Assembly (NCBI GenBank): GCA_015056865.1
Contig: SVFM01000013.1
Location: forward strand, 17,789-81,788
From: Lachnospiraceae bacterium
GTDB lineage: Bacteria; Bacillota; Clostridia; Lachnospirales; Lachnospiraceae
Reading direction: 5' to 3'
DNA length: 64,000 bases
Below the pieces are notes generated by a model, which was given only the letters and a program-made list of their open reading frames with translations, was not told the origin of the DNA and made no database searches. A program made the position numbers and the translations under genes. This document shows, piece by piece, positions 37,572 to 44,686 of the stretch; the stretch's first letter is position 1, and every line of letters begins with the position of its first letter.

Positions 37572-38353
37572 TTTCTATCAATCTCCTTTGCAAGTTCTAT
37601 ATATTCTCCGGCACTTCTGGCACTCTTTTTGTGTACCTGGATCGGTTTGCTGTCGTCCTGCGCCCACTCAACCTCACTGTCTACACGGATAATGTTTTCA
37701 AACACATATACCCCATCTGCACTTCGCAGAGCCTCACAGGTTTGTTTATAATAGTTTTTGCGAGCATCTACCTTTGTAATGGCAATTCCAAGCAATTCCA
37801 GATCTTCATTGATCCGGCGTACATCCTCCAGGAACTCAAACATGTTTGCCACACCGAAAAGTCCCCAGGGACTGGCTTCCACCGGCATGATCACGTAGTC
37901 GGACGCACAAAGGATATTCATAACCCAACCACCCAATGTAGGCGGTGCATCGATAAGAATGTAGTCATATTCACCGGACTTTTTGATGTTTTTCAGGCAT
38001 CCCCGAAGAATGAACTCTCTCTGCCACTTAGTGAACAATTCATATTCCATACCGCTCATCAGCACGGAGGATGGAATCAGATCCAGATTCTCATAGGGGG
38101 TAGGCACAATATAGGCCTGTAGATCTTCCTGTTTCTTGATGGCGTAATACAGATTTTTTTCACTGGAGGCAAATTCCAAGACTTTGTCCTCCGTAAAAAA
38201 GGACAAAGACAGATTCAGCTGCATATCACCATCAATCAAAAGAACTTTCTTTCCCATGGCCGCCAAAGAATATCCTACATTGGCGCAGGAAGTAGTCTTT
38301 CCACTGCCGCCCTTATTATTCGCAAAAGCTATGATCTTCGTTTTCTTTTCCAT
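37562..38353 (-). CDS. ParA/MinD-type ATPase (McdA-like) at the Pdu locus end
   Basis: A 263-residue ParA-family ATPase. The deviant Walker A KGGSGKTT (residues 14-21) has the signature Lys; Walker A' is LLIDGDMQLNLS and Walker B YDYILIDAPPTLGG; the switch follows in VIMPVEASPWG. Such proteins form ATP-bound dimers on the nucleoid and position plasmids, chemoreceptors or carboxysomes. The gene begins inside the 3' end of the DeoR gene (38-bp overlap) and ends inside the Lys-rich gene, the last cistrons of the Pdu operon. No parB, parS or plasmid replication gene is near, so the likely cargo is the microcompartment. Confidence 0.88.
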   Translation of the reverse strand: MEKKTKIIAFANNKGGSGKTTSCANVGYSLAAMGKKVLLIDGDMQLNLSLSFFTEDKVLEFASSEKNLYYAIKKQEDLQAYIVPTPYENLDLIPSSVLMSGMEYELFTKWQREFILRGCLKNIKKSGEYDYILIDAPPTLGGWVMNILCASDYVIMPVEASPWGLFGVANMFEFLEDVRRINEDLELLGIAITKVDARKNYYKQTCEALRSADGVYVFENIIRVDSEVEWAQDDSKPIQVHKKSARSAGEYIELAKEIDRKCQ

Positions 38354-39107
38354 AGAGACAGACGATTCCTTTATTTTTGAAATATTTCATCCATCTATCA
38401 GATGGACGCACATCAGTAACCACCATATCCAGATCTATCACTTCACAGATCTGTGCAAAAGCCACTTTGTCAAATTTCGTATAGTCTACAGCCAAGATCT
38501 TCTGCTTAGCACTGCGAAGCATGGCCTTTTTTACCTGAGAGAACATTTCATTGGCATCTGTGATGCCCCTTTGCATATCCATTCCTTTACAGGATAGGAT
38601 CACTTTATCCGCATTGAAAGATTGTACCGTCTCCACTGTCTTGGGACCAACCAAGGCCAAATAATTTTCCCGCAGATTTCCTCCGGTGGAGATAATATCC
38701 CAACCCGAAACATCTGAAAGTTCCACCAATACTTCTATGGAATTGGTCACAACCGTCAGTCGCTTCTTTTCCTTTAAAGCTTTGGCAATGGACACTGCCG
38801 TGGTACTAGGATCTAAAATGATATGATCCCCATCTGCCACGATATCCCGGATCAATTCCGCTATGACACGCTTTCCCAACATGTTTCTCTTTTTTCGCAC
38901 GCTAAAGGGAACATCCGTATTATTGCTCTCCACCAGGACTGCACCGCCGTAAATTTTGTCAGCTAGTCCTTCTTTGTCCAGTTTATCCAGATCCCGCCTG
39001 ATGGTCTCCTCAGACACGCTGAACAATTCACTGAGTTCGCCCACAACGACCCGCTTTTCGTCCTGAAGCTTTTCCAGTATCAGATTTTTTCTTTCCGCCG
39101 CTAACAT
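38316..39107 (-). CDS. DeoR family regulator of the Pdu locus
   Basis: A 263-residue regulator. The N-terminal HTH_DeoR is KLQDEKRVVVGELSELFSVSEETIRRDLDKLD, and the C-terminal DeoRC domain senses a phosphorylated sugar (DHIILDPSTTAVSIAKAL, VVTNSIEVL). The ATG at 39107 has AAGGAG seven bases upstream; the frame's earlier start at 39131 does not. It lies 34 bp after pduT. A deoxy-sugar 1-phosphate (fuculose- or rhamnulose-1-P) would be a logical effector. The paired GTTGTTTTT-type repeats flanking the promoters at 48.4 and 53.9 kb are its probable binding sites. Confidence 0.88.
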   Translation of the reverse strand: MLAAERKNLILEKLQDEKRVVVGELSELFSVSEETIRRDLDKLDKEGLADKIYGGAVLVESNNTDVPFSVRKKRNMLGKRVIAELIRDIVADGDHIILDPSTTAVSIAKALKEKKRLTVVTNSIEVLVELSDVSGWDIISTGGNLRENYLALVGPKTVETVQSFNADKVILSCKGMDMQRGITDANEMFSQVKKAMLRSAKQKILAVDYTKFDKVAFAQICEVIDLDMVVTDVRPSDRWMKYFKNKGIVCLYGKENEDHSFCE

Positions 39108-39141
39108 ACCCCTGCTCCTTCTCTGAAGCAATCAAAAACAT

Positions 39142-39690
39142 TTATAAAACCGACTTACAAATTTGCTCATCCGGATGAGCGATCACAGAACTATCCAGAT
39201 ACATACCCTTCTCTCCAACAGAAGCTCTGGCCTTGGCAATCGCTGCTTCGCAGGCTGCCACTTCACCTGTGATCAGCATGTAGGATTTTCCACACATACC
39301 CTTGGCAATACGCAGCTCAATGAGTTTTACAATAGCGGTCTTTGCTGCTATATCGGCAGCTACAATAATAGATGCTGCATCATAGGTCTCCAAAATGCCC
39401 AGTGCATCCACCCCATCAATACAGCTGCTGCCATAGATGGCAGGAAAAATGGATTCATCGGGATTTCCCAGCACAAAGCTGTCAATCAGTTCATCCGGTC
39501 TGGTCTGCTCTGCCCGGTCTACAGCCGCTCTCACAGCACTTAAATCTCCGGCGATCAAAGCTATGTACTTACCCGGACATACTGTCTGAGCCTCCAAAAG
39601 CTCAACCTGGGCAGTTTTCACCATCTGATCTGCTGCGGTGATTCCCGCTGCAACTGTCTTAAATTCAATCATTCCGATCGCTTTGCTCAT
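39142..39690 (-). CDS. pduT: PduT-like tandem BMC-domain shell protein
   Basis: A 182-residue protein with two BMC domains in tandem (KAIGMIEFKTVAAGITAADQM and VDALGILETYDAASIIVAADI). It forms pseudohexameric trimers in the shell. PduT of Salmonella carries an [4Fe-4S] cluster at the trimer centre; a Cys pair candidate here is SSCIDG between the domains, near residue 90. It is next to pduS, the flavin/Fe-S partner, supporting an electron-transfer conduit through the shell. It is the only tandem-domain shell protein in the window; no pduB is present. Confidence 0.88.
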   Translation of the reverse strand: MSKAIGMIEFKTVAAGITAADQMVKTAQVELLEAQTVCPGKYIALIAGDLSAVRAAVDRAEQTRPDELIDSFVLGNPDESIFPAIYGSSCIDGVDALGILETYDAASIIVAADIAAKTAIVKLIELRIAKGMCGKSYMLITGEVAACEAAIAKARASVGEKGMYLDSSVIAHPDEQICKSVL

Positions 39691-39713
39691 GATTTTCCTC
39701 TAATCTTCCTAAT

Positions 39714-41042
39714 TTATCCTGCAATAATGATATATTGATCTGTCACTTCTTTTATGGTTCCGCCAATGGACGCATGGATGTTGACTGACAATCCCTGACC
39801 CGCCTGTGCAATGGGTGCGCCCTGTGCAACCTGATCTCCGGCCTTCACGCATGCCTTAGCCGGTGCGCCGATATGCTGGGACAATTTGATTTTTACTTCC
39901 GCCCCGCCCCGTACTGTGTCATCCAAAGGAGCCGGTGTATTGTACTTGCCAAGCCCCAGTCTGGCCAGCAGTCTCTGTTCAGGTATTTTGCGGTATTCTC
40001 TGGCTTTCTTTACCTTACCCGCCTCCACCACAGGAGGTTTTACTCCCGCTTTCCGTAAAGCATTTTTATATTCTGTGATCATCGTTCTGGGGGACAGGCC
40101 CTGAGGACAGCTGAACAGTTCGCACAATCCGCAGGAACAACAGAACATGGTGTCCAGATAAGTATCCAGATCCTGGAAATCCTTGTTTGCCACTGCACGC
40201 ATAAACATATGGGGCTGGATGGGATGTCCCAACAAATTTCTGGGACACAGATCCGTACAGCTCTCACACTGGCAACAGCTGGAAGCCGCTCTGCCCACCG
40301 CTACGGAAAAACGATTGGTCTTTTTATAAACCAGGCTGTGATCCTCCGGCAGAACAATGATGGCATTGGTTGTCTTGGTCACCGGCTCGTAATCCTTGCC
40401 AAAACTGCCCATCATAGGGCCTCCCAACAAGTAAACCGGCTTATCTGTAGTGATCTTTCCGGCCATGGCTACTACGTCCCGGATCCGTATGCCAATAGGC
40501 ACACGAACAGTGATCGGATGTTCCACTTCGCCCACCACGGTCACACATTTATCCACTACCGGTTGCTGCTCCCACACGGCACGATACACATTGTAAAGGG
40601 TTTCTACGTTAAAAACAGCCACGCCGCACTCTATGGGCAATCCACCCGGACGAACCACCCTTCCGGTGGCCTCGTAGATCAGGATCACTTCATCTCCCAT
40701 AGGATAAACACCCGGCAATTTATGTATACGCACCAACGGAAACTCTTCCAAATGTTCCTCCAGAGCTTCAATGGTACTTTTATATTCTTCTTTAATTCCT
40801 ATGATCGCTTCCTTCACCTGCAAGGTCTGGGCGATCAGGTCAAATGCTTTCAATATTTCCCGCGCATGCACCTTCAAAAGCTGTCTGTGAAGCTTTAAAA
40901 GGGGCTCGCACTCTGCGCAGTTCATGATGATGGTATCCGCCTTATCGGAGAGTTTACCATAGGTAGGAAACCCTGCTCCACCGGCACCAACAACACCACT
41001 GTCCTTAAGAACCTGACTTAAGGTAGTAATATCCATAATCAT
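39714..41042 (-). CDS. pduS: PduS-like iron-sulfur flavoprotein (cobalamin reductase)
   Basis: A 442-residue RnfC-like protein. The NADH/FMN-binding GGAGFPTYGK is at residues 21-30, a SLBB-like middle domain follows, and two [4Fe-4S] motifs lie at 256-266 (CCQCESCTDLC) and 301-312 (CCSCGLCELFSC). The C-terminal domain is biotin/lipoyl-like with VNIHASIGGTI. PduS reduces cob(III)alamin for adenosylation by PduO and passes electrons to PduT. Its ATG overlaps the pduN stop by one base (TAATG). Confidence 0.9.
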   Translation of the reverse strand: MIMDITTLSQVLKDSGVVGAGGAGFPTYGKLSDKADTIIMNCAECEPLLKLHRQLLKVHAREILKAFDLIAQTLQVKEAIIGIKEEYKSTIEALEEHLEEFPLVRIHKLPGVYPMGDEVILIYEATGRVVRPGGLPIECGVAVFNVETLYNVYRAVWEQQPVVDKCVTVVGEVEHPITVRVPIGIRIRDVVAMAGKITTDKPVYLLGGPMMGSFGKDYEPVTKTTNAIIVLPEDHSLVYKKTNRFSVAVGRAASSCCQCESCTDLCPRNLLGHPIQPHMFMRAVANKDFQDLDTYLDTMFCCSCGLCELFSCPQGLSPRTMITEYKNALRKAGVKPPVVEAGKVKKAREYRKIPEQRLLARLGLGKYNTPAPLDDTVRGGAEVKIKLSQHIGAPAKACVKAGDQVAQGAPIAQAGQGLSVNIHASIGGTIKEVTDQYIIIAG

Positions 41043-41308
41043 TACCCCAGCTTCCCGATGTCATCTATAATTCCTACAATAGCCGCGTCAATGGGAGACT
41101 CCGGCATACCACAGCCAATGCGGGCCGCACTGCCCTGTGCCACCAGCACATACTCGCCGATACCGGCACCAATGTTGTCAATGGCAACCAACTGCTTTTG
41201 CTCACCGTTCATAATGTTGATGGGCTCTATAATCATAAATTTGTTCCCGATCAGATTGTCCTGCTTGCGGGTTGAAACGATACTTCCTGTTACTTTTCCG
41301 ATAATCAT
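41042..41308 (-). CDS. pduN: PduN/EutN-type pentameric vertex protein
   Basis: An 88-residue EutN/CcmL domain: MIIGKVTGSIVSTRKQDNLIG, GNKFMIIEP, and IGAGIGEYVLVAQGSAAR, then ending in IVGIIDDIGKLG. Pentamers cap the twelve vertices of the shell. The ribosome site is weak (AGTAGAAGAA), fitting the low copy number needed. Overlaps pduS by one base. Confidence 0.93.
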   Translation of the reverse strand: MIIGKVTGSIVSTRKQDNLIGNKFMIIEPINIMNGEQKQLVAIDNIGAGIGEYVLVAQGSAARIGCGMPESPIDAAIVGIIDDIGKLG

Positions 41309-41349
41309 TTCTTCTACTCGTTTCTACAAAATGTCTTTATTTGTAATTA

Positions 41350-41382
41350 TTCAGAGCCCAGTATCTTAAAACGGGCTCTGAA
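41350..41382 (-). other. Intra-operon hairpin between pduL and pduN
   Basis: TTCAGAGCCC (41350-41359) pairs perfectly with GGGCTCTGAA (41373-41382), loop 13 nt, no T run on either side. It probably slows 3' exonucleases or marks an RNA processing point, as it separates the abundant shell genes from pduN/pduS. Confidence 0.5.
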
Positions 41383-41391
41383 CATTTACAT

Positions 41392-42045
41392 CTATTTTAC
41401 GATAGTTACTTTATCACCCTGTTTGATCTCACTTGCATTTGCCTCATCGGTATCAATATGCATTTCCAGGGTAAAACTCTCATCCACGCGGATCTTCACA
41501 TTATTGAAGGTAGTTCCGCGCTCATTTTCCACTTTAACGCTCACATAATCGCCATCATTTACGCCACATGCCGCAGCATCTGCGGGTGACATATGGATAT
41601 GTCTGGCTGCAACGATACAGCCTTCCTGGCAATAAATAGCACCCTTAGGTCCTACAATAGCGATGGGGGCAGAGCCTGCAATGTCACCAGACTCTCTGAT
41701 GGGCACATTGATACCCAGCTTTCTGGCGTCGGTACTGCTGATCTCTACCTGTGTTTTTTTACGGGCAGGTCCAAGAATTCTTACATTTTCGATGGCACGA
41801 AGCTTCAGGCCAACGATGGTGCAACATTCATTGGATGCGAACTGGCCACCCATCAGGTCTTTCTTTTTTGTCAGCTGATATCCCTTACCAAACAAGGCCT
41901 CCACGTGCTCCTGAGACAGATGGATATGTCTGTTGCTCACGCCCACGGGAACCTGAAAACCGTTGCCCTTCTGCTGCTGACTTTGCACGCAGGAAAGCAC
42001 CAATCTGGTTAAGGCTTCCAATTCTTTCTTTTCCACTCTCTTCAC
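41392..42045 (-). CDS. pduL: PduL phosphotransacylase
   Basis: A 217-residue protein with two PduL beta-barrel domains. The zinc-binding His residues are in GVSNRHIHLSQEHVEALFG and CIVAARHIHMSPADAAACGV. It converts propionyl-CoA and phosphate to propionyl-phosphate inside the shell, recycling CoA. Start is GTG at 42045 with AAGGG six bases ahead. A short N-terminal helix (KKELEALTRLVLSCVQ) before the first barrel resembles the encapsulation helices of PduL. It follows the shell gene block. Confidence 0.93.
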   Translation of the reverse strand: MKRVEKKELEALTRLVLSCVQSQQQKGNGFQVPVGVSNRHIHLSQEHVEALFGKGYQLTKKKDLMGGQFASNECCTIVGLKLRAIENVRILGPARKKTQVEISSTDARKLGINVPIRESGDIAGSAPIAIVGPKGAIYCQEGCIVAARHIHMSPADAAACGVNDGDYVSVKVENERGTTFNNVKIRVDESFTLEMHIDTDEANASEIKQGDKVTIVK

Positions 42046-42077
42046 CTGCTACCCTTCTTCATACTTTTTCAGTACAC

Positions 42078-42121
42078 GACAGTTTATCCGGAAGCGGTCC
42101 TAAGGCCGCCTCCGACCTGTC
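42078..42121 (-). other. Structured spacer between pduL and a shell gene
   Basis: GACAG (42078-42082) pairs with CTGTC (42117-42121) around an inner GGAAGCGG/CCGCCTCC stem (one mismatch). No T run, so processing or stability is likelier than termination. Confidence 0.4.
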
Positions 42122-42138
42122 AATTCTCTTTCCGATTC

Positions 42139-42417
42139 TTATTTGATAACCGGCAGAATACCTTCCACATCAGTATGAGGGCGAGGAATTACGTGACGAG
42201 CTACCAGCTCACCAAGTCTCTCAGCGTTTGCTGCGCCTGCTTCTACTGCAGACTTAACAGCGCCTACATCGCCGCGAACCATAACGGTTACCAGACCGGA
42301 ACCGATCTTCTCGGTACCTACCAAAGTAACGTTTGCTGCTTTACACATTGTATCAGCTGCCTCGATTGCTGCGGTCAGTCCTCTTGTTTCAACCATTCCC
42401 AATGCTTCCTGTGACAT
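42139..42417 (-). CDS. PduA/PduJ-type hexameric BMC shell protein
   Basis: A 92-residue single BMC-domain protein ([54 protein letters not shown]). It forms the flat hexagonal tiles with a central pore for propanediol. It is about 90 percent identical by eye to the product of 42799-43086, so one arose by duplication. AAGGAGG site. Confidence 0.95.
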   Translation of the reverse strand: MSQEALGMVETRGLTAAIEAADTMCKAANVTLVGTEKIGSGLVTVMVRGDVGAVKSAVEAGAANAERLGELVARHVIPRPHTDVEGILPVIK

Positions 42418-42471
42418 AATTTTTTCCTCCTTAAATATGTTTGTTTGTATAATGTTTGTTATTAGTTACAA

Positions 42472-42795
42472 CTATGCTTCTTCCGTTTCCGGATTTTTCT
42501 TTTTCTGGATACGTCTCGCGCTGCGGGCTACCATTTTGCGGGTCTCCTCGCAGGGCGCTGCGATCACGCCGGACGCTGCCAGAATATGATGATTCTCTTT
42601 CGCAATATTTGCAGCTGCTTCTACCGCCGCTGTTACCGCGGCCACATCGCCTTCCACGATGATGGTTACCAGACGGCCGCCAAGCTTCCTCTCCCAGGTT
42701 ACCAGGGAGACATCAGCTGCCTTGCACATTGCATCCATGGAATCAAGTGCAGCAACAATACCGGAAACTTCAATCAGTCCGTATGAGCCGCCCAT
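42472..42795 (-). CDS. BMC shell protein with basic C-terminal tail (PduK-like)
   Basis: A 107-residue BMC-domain protein (YGLIEVSGIVAALDSMDAM, VTIIVEGDVAAVTAAVEAA) extended by about 15 residues of basic/acidic tail (RSARRIQKKKNPETEEA). Less similar to PduA than its neighbours; conserved K is in ERKLGG. Minor shell proteins with tails, such as PduK, may bind cargo or cytosolic partners; this tail could be a docking site for the ParA/Lys-rich pair, though that is a guess. It starts three bases after the preceding stop. Confidence 0.85.
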   Translation of the reverse strand: MGGSYGLIEVSGIVAALDSMDAMCKAADVSLVTWERKLGGRLVTIIVEGDVAAVTAAVEAAANIAKENHHILAASGVIAAPCEETRKMVARSARRIQKKKNPETEEA

Positions 42796-42798
42796 AAA

Positions 42799-43086
42799 TT
42801 ATTTTTCCTTGGGGAATCCGGGCAGGATCTTCTCTACATCTGTATGAGGACGCGGGATTACGTGCTGAGCAACCAGCTCACCCAGACGGCTTGCTGCTGC
42901 CGCACCGGATTCTACAGCTGCCTTAACAGCGCCTACGTCTCCGCGAACCATAACGGTTACCAGTCCGGAACCAATCTTCTCGGTACCAACCAAAGATACC
43001 TCTGCAGACTTGGTCATTGCATCTGCAGCTTCGATTGCTGCGGTAAGTCCTCTTGTTTCAACCATTCCCAATGCTTCCTGTGCCAT
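42799..43086 (-). CDS. pduA: PduA-type hexameric BMC shell protein
   Basis: A 95-residue BMC-domain protein ([56 protein letters not shown]). It is a near copy of the 92-residue protein at 42139-42417, differing mainly at the C-terminus. Major hexagonal shell tile. Assignment as pduA or pduJ is arbitrary. Confidence 0.93.
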   Translation of the reverse strand: MAQEALGMVETRGLTAAIEAADAMTKSAEVSLVGTEKIGSGLVTVMVRGDVGAVKAAVESGAAAASRLGELVAQHVIPRPHTDVEKILPGFPKEK

Positions 43087-43116
43087 TTTTATTTCCTCTC
43101 TTTCTTCACTATGTTT

Positions 43117-43434
43117 TTAATCAACATCAAATGCACAAATTTTCATCATTTTTAACGTGTCCTGTGTAGGCCTTGGAATCACGTGGCTCTGCACCACTCC
43201 CGACATGCTCTCCGCCATCTTGATACCGGCTTCCACTGCAGCGGTTACATCTTCCACACTGCCGCGAAACTTTACGGTTACCAGAAGGGGGACTGTCAAG
43301 GTCTCAGCGTTTGCCGGCTTGTTCTTATCGAAAGGCTCCAGCGTTACGTTGGCCGCCTTACAGCCTGCATCTGCCGCCATCAAAGCACTTACGAGCCCAT
43401 AGACCTCCAAAAGTCCAATCGCTCTCTCATCCAT
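43117..43434 (-). CDS. Divergent single-domain BMC shell protein
   Basis: A 105-residue BMC-domain protein (AIGLLEVYGLVSALMAADAG). A longer insert of about 10 residues (DKNKPANAETLTVPL) precedes the VTVKFRGSVEDVTAAVEAG half. The usual pore-lining motif is altered (VPLLVTVKF, then SVEDV), so its pore may differ in selectivity. First of four shell genes in the block, 13 bp behind the alcohol dehydrogenase gene. Confidence 0.9.
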   Translation of the reverse strand: MDERAIGLLEVYGLVSALMAADAGCKAANVTLEPFDKNKPANAETLTVPLLVTVKFRGSVEDVTAAVEAGIKMAESMSGVVQSHVIPRPTQDTLKMMKICAFDVD

Positions 43435-43446
43435 CGGCTATTCCTC

Positions 43447-44667
43447 TCAATCCGGGAATACAGCAACCTTCAGACCTGTCATGGCAAGGTTCTTCTTGTA
43501 TGCCTCGTTGATCTGGCTCAGCGGATATCTGTCTGTGATCAGCTCGCTCATAGGAAGACCGATCGCTTTTGCACTCTTCAAGAACTCAAAGGTGGTTGCG
43601 TAATCGCGCAGGGTGTATACCCAGCTTCCTACGGTTGTGATCTCCTTGGAGCAGATGTCAAAGTGAGGATTGATGGTTGCATCTCCACCGTTGATGAAGA
43701 AGCCCAGCTCACAAAGTCCGCCGCCCTTGCGGATGAATTTATAAATGTTTGCGTGACCTGCAGGTGATCCGGTACACTGGAAAGCAAAGTCTGCCAGATG
43801 TCCGTCAAACTTCTTGGCAATGCCTTCTGCCATTGCCTCAGCACCGTTGTAATCCTTAAAGTTTACGGTATCGGAAGCGCCCAGTCTCTTAGCGAACTCC
43901 AGACGTCCCTCGTTGCCGTCCACTGCGATGATATTGCCAATACCCATGGTATGTAAGATGGCAATACAGATCAGACCGATAGGTCCGCAGCCCTGTACCA
44001 CTACGCGGCTGTTGAATCTAAGGATGCCGGTGGTCTTTGCACGCTCTACTGCATGGATCAGTACTGCGCAGGGCTCGATCAGAATACGGGAATCCAGATC
44101 CAGGTCACTTACATTGAAGAAAGTGGAACCCTTACGGCTGATCAGGATGTAGTCTGCAAACCAACCGTTCAAATGGATATCATCATCGGGAACCAGGCCG
44201 TATACATCTGCGCCATCGCCCACATTCTGCTTGTTCAGATCAAACATAGTAATGTTCGGGTCATCCTTGAAGATCATGCAGGTAACAATCTTATCGCCAA
44301 CCTTAACGTCCTTGCCTGCGCTGTCCTTCTTCACGTTCTTACCCATTTTTACGATCTCGCCGCTGCCCTCGTGTCCCAGAGCTACGGGGATCAGGCCGAA
44401 GGGATCTCTCTTGTACTCATGTGCATCTGTACCACAGATACCACATCCCTCTACCTTAACCAGAATATCGTCATCGCCAACCTCGGGCATAGGATATTCT
44501 TTTATTTCAACTTTCTCGATACCTGTCAGCATGGCTACATGAGCTACGCTGGGAATCTCTTTGCTGCAATTGGCACAAGCTGCGGGTGCTGCAGGAGCGG
44601 AAGAACCGGAAAGCTGCTCCAGAACCTGCTTCACAATAGCTTCTACCTGAGAACTATTCATTGCCAT
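43447..44667 (-). CDS. Zinc alcohol dehydrogenase with encapsulation peptide
   Basis: A 406-residue medium-chain dehydrogenase. Residues 4-19 (SSQVEAIVKQVLEQL) form an amphipathic helix, followed by an Ala/Pro linker (SAPAAPAA), the usual layout of a shell-targeting peptide. Catalytic zinc ligands are Cys78 (GCGICGTD) and His99-Glu100 (GHEGSGE); the structural-zinc Cys cluster is missing. The Rossmann motif GCGPIG is near residue 222. It probably replaces the iron-type PduQ, reducing propionaldehyde to 1-propanol and regenerating NAD+ inside the shell; lactaldehyde reductase is the other possibility. Confidence 0.85.
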   Translation of the reverse strand: MAMNSSQVEAIVKQVLEQLSGSSAPAAPAACANCSKEIPSVAHVAMLTGIEKVEIKEYPMPEVGDDDILVKVEGCGICGTDAHEYKRDPFGLIPVALGHEGSGEIVKMGKNVKKDSAGKDVKVGDKIVTCMIFKDDPNITMFDLNKQNVGDGADVYGLVPDDDIHLNGWFADYILISRKGSTFFNVSDLDLDSRILIEPCAVLIHAVERAKTTGILRFNSRVVVQGCGPIGLICIAILHTMGIGNIIAVDGNEGRLEFAKRLGASDTVNFKDYNGAEAMAEGIAKKFDGHLADFAFQCTGSPAGHANIYKFIRKGGGLCELGFFINGGDATINPHFDICSKEITTVGSWVYTLRDYATTFEFLKSAKAIGLPMSELITDRYPLSQINEAYKKNLAMTGLKVAVFPD

Positions 44668-44686
44668 TTTCTTTTCCTCCTATTTT

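Noticed and set aside
41350..41382. Terminator splitting the Pdu operon
   Set aside because: The 10-bp stem has no T run on either strand, so full termination is unlikely.
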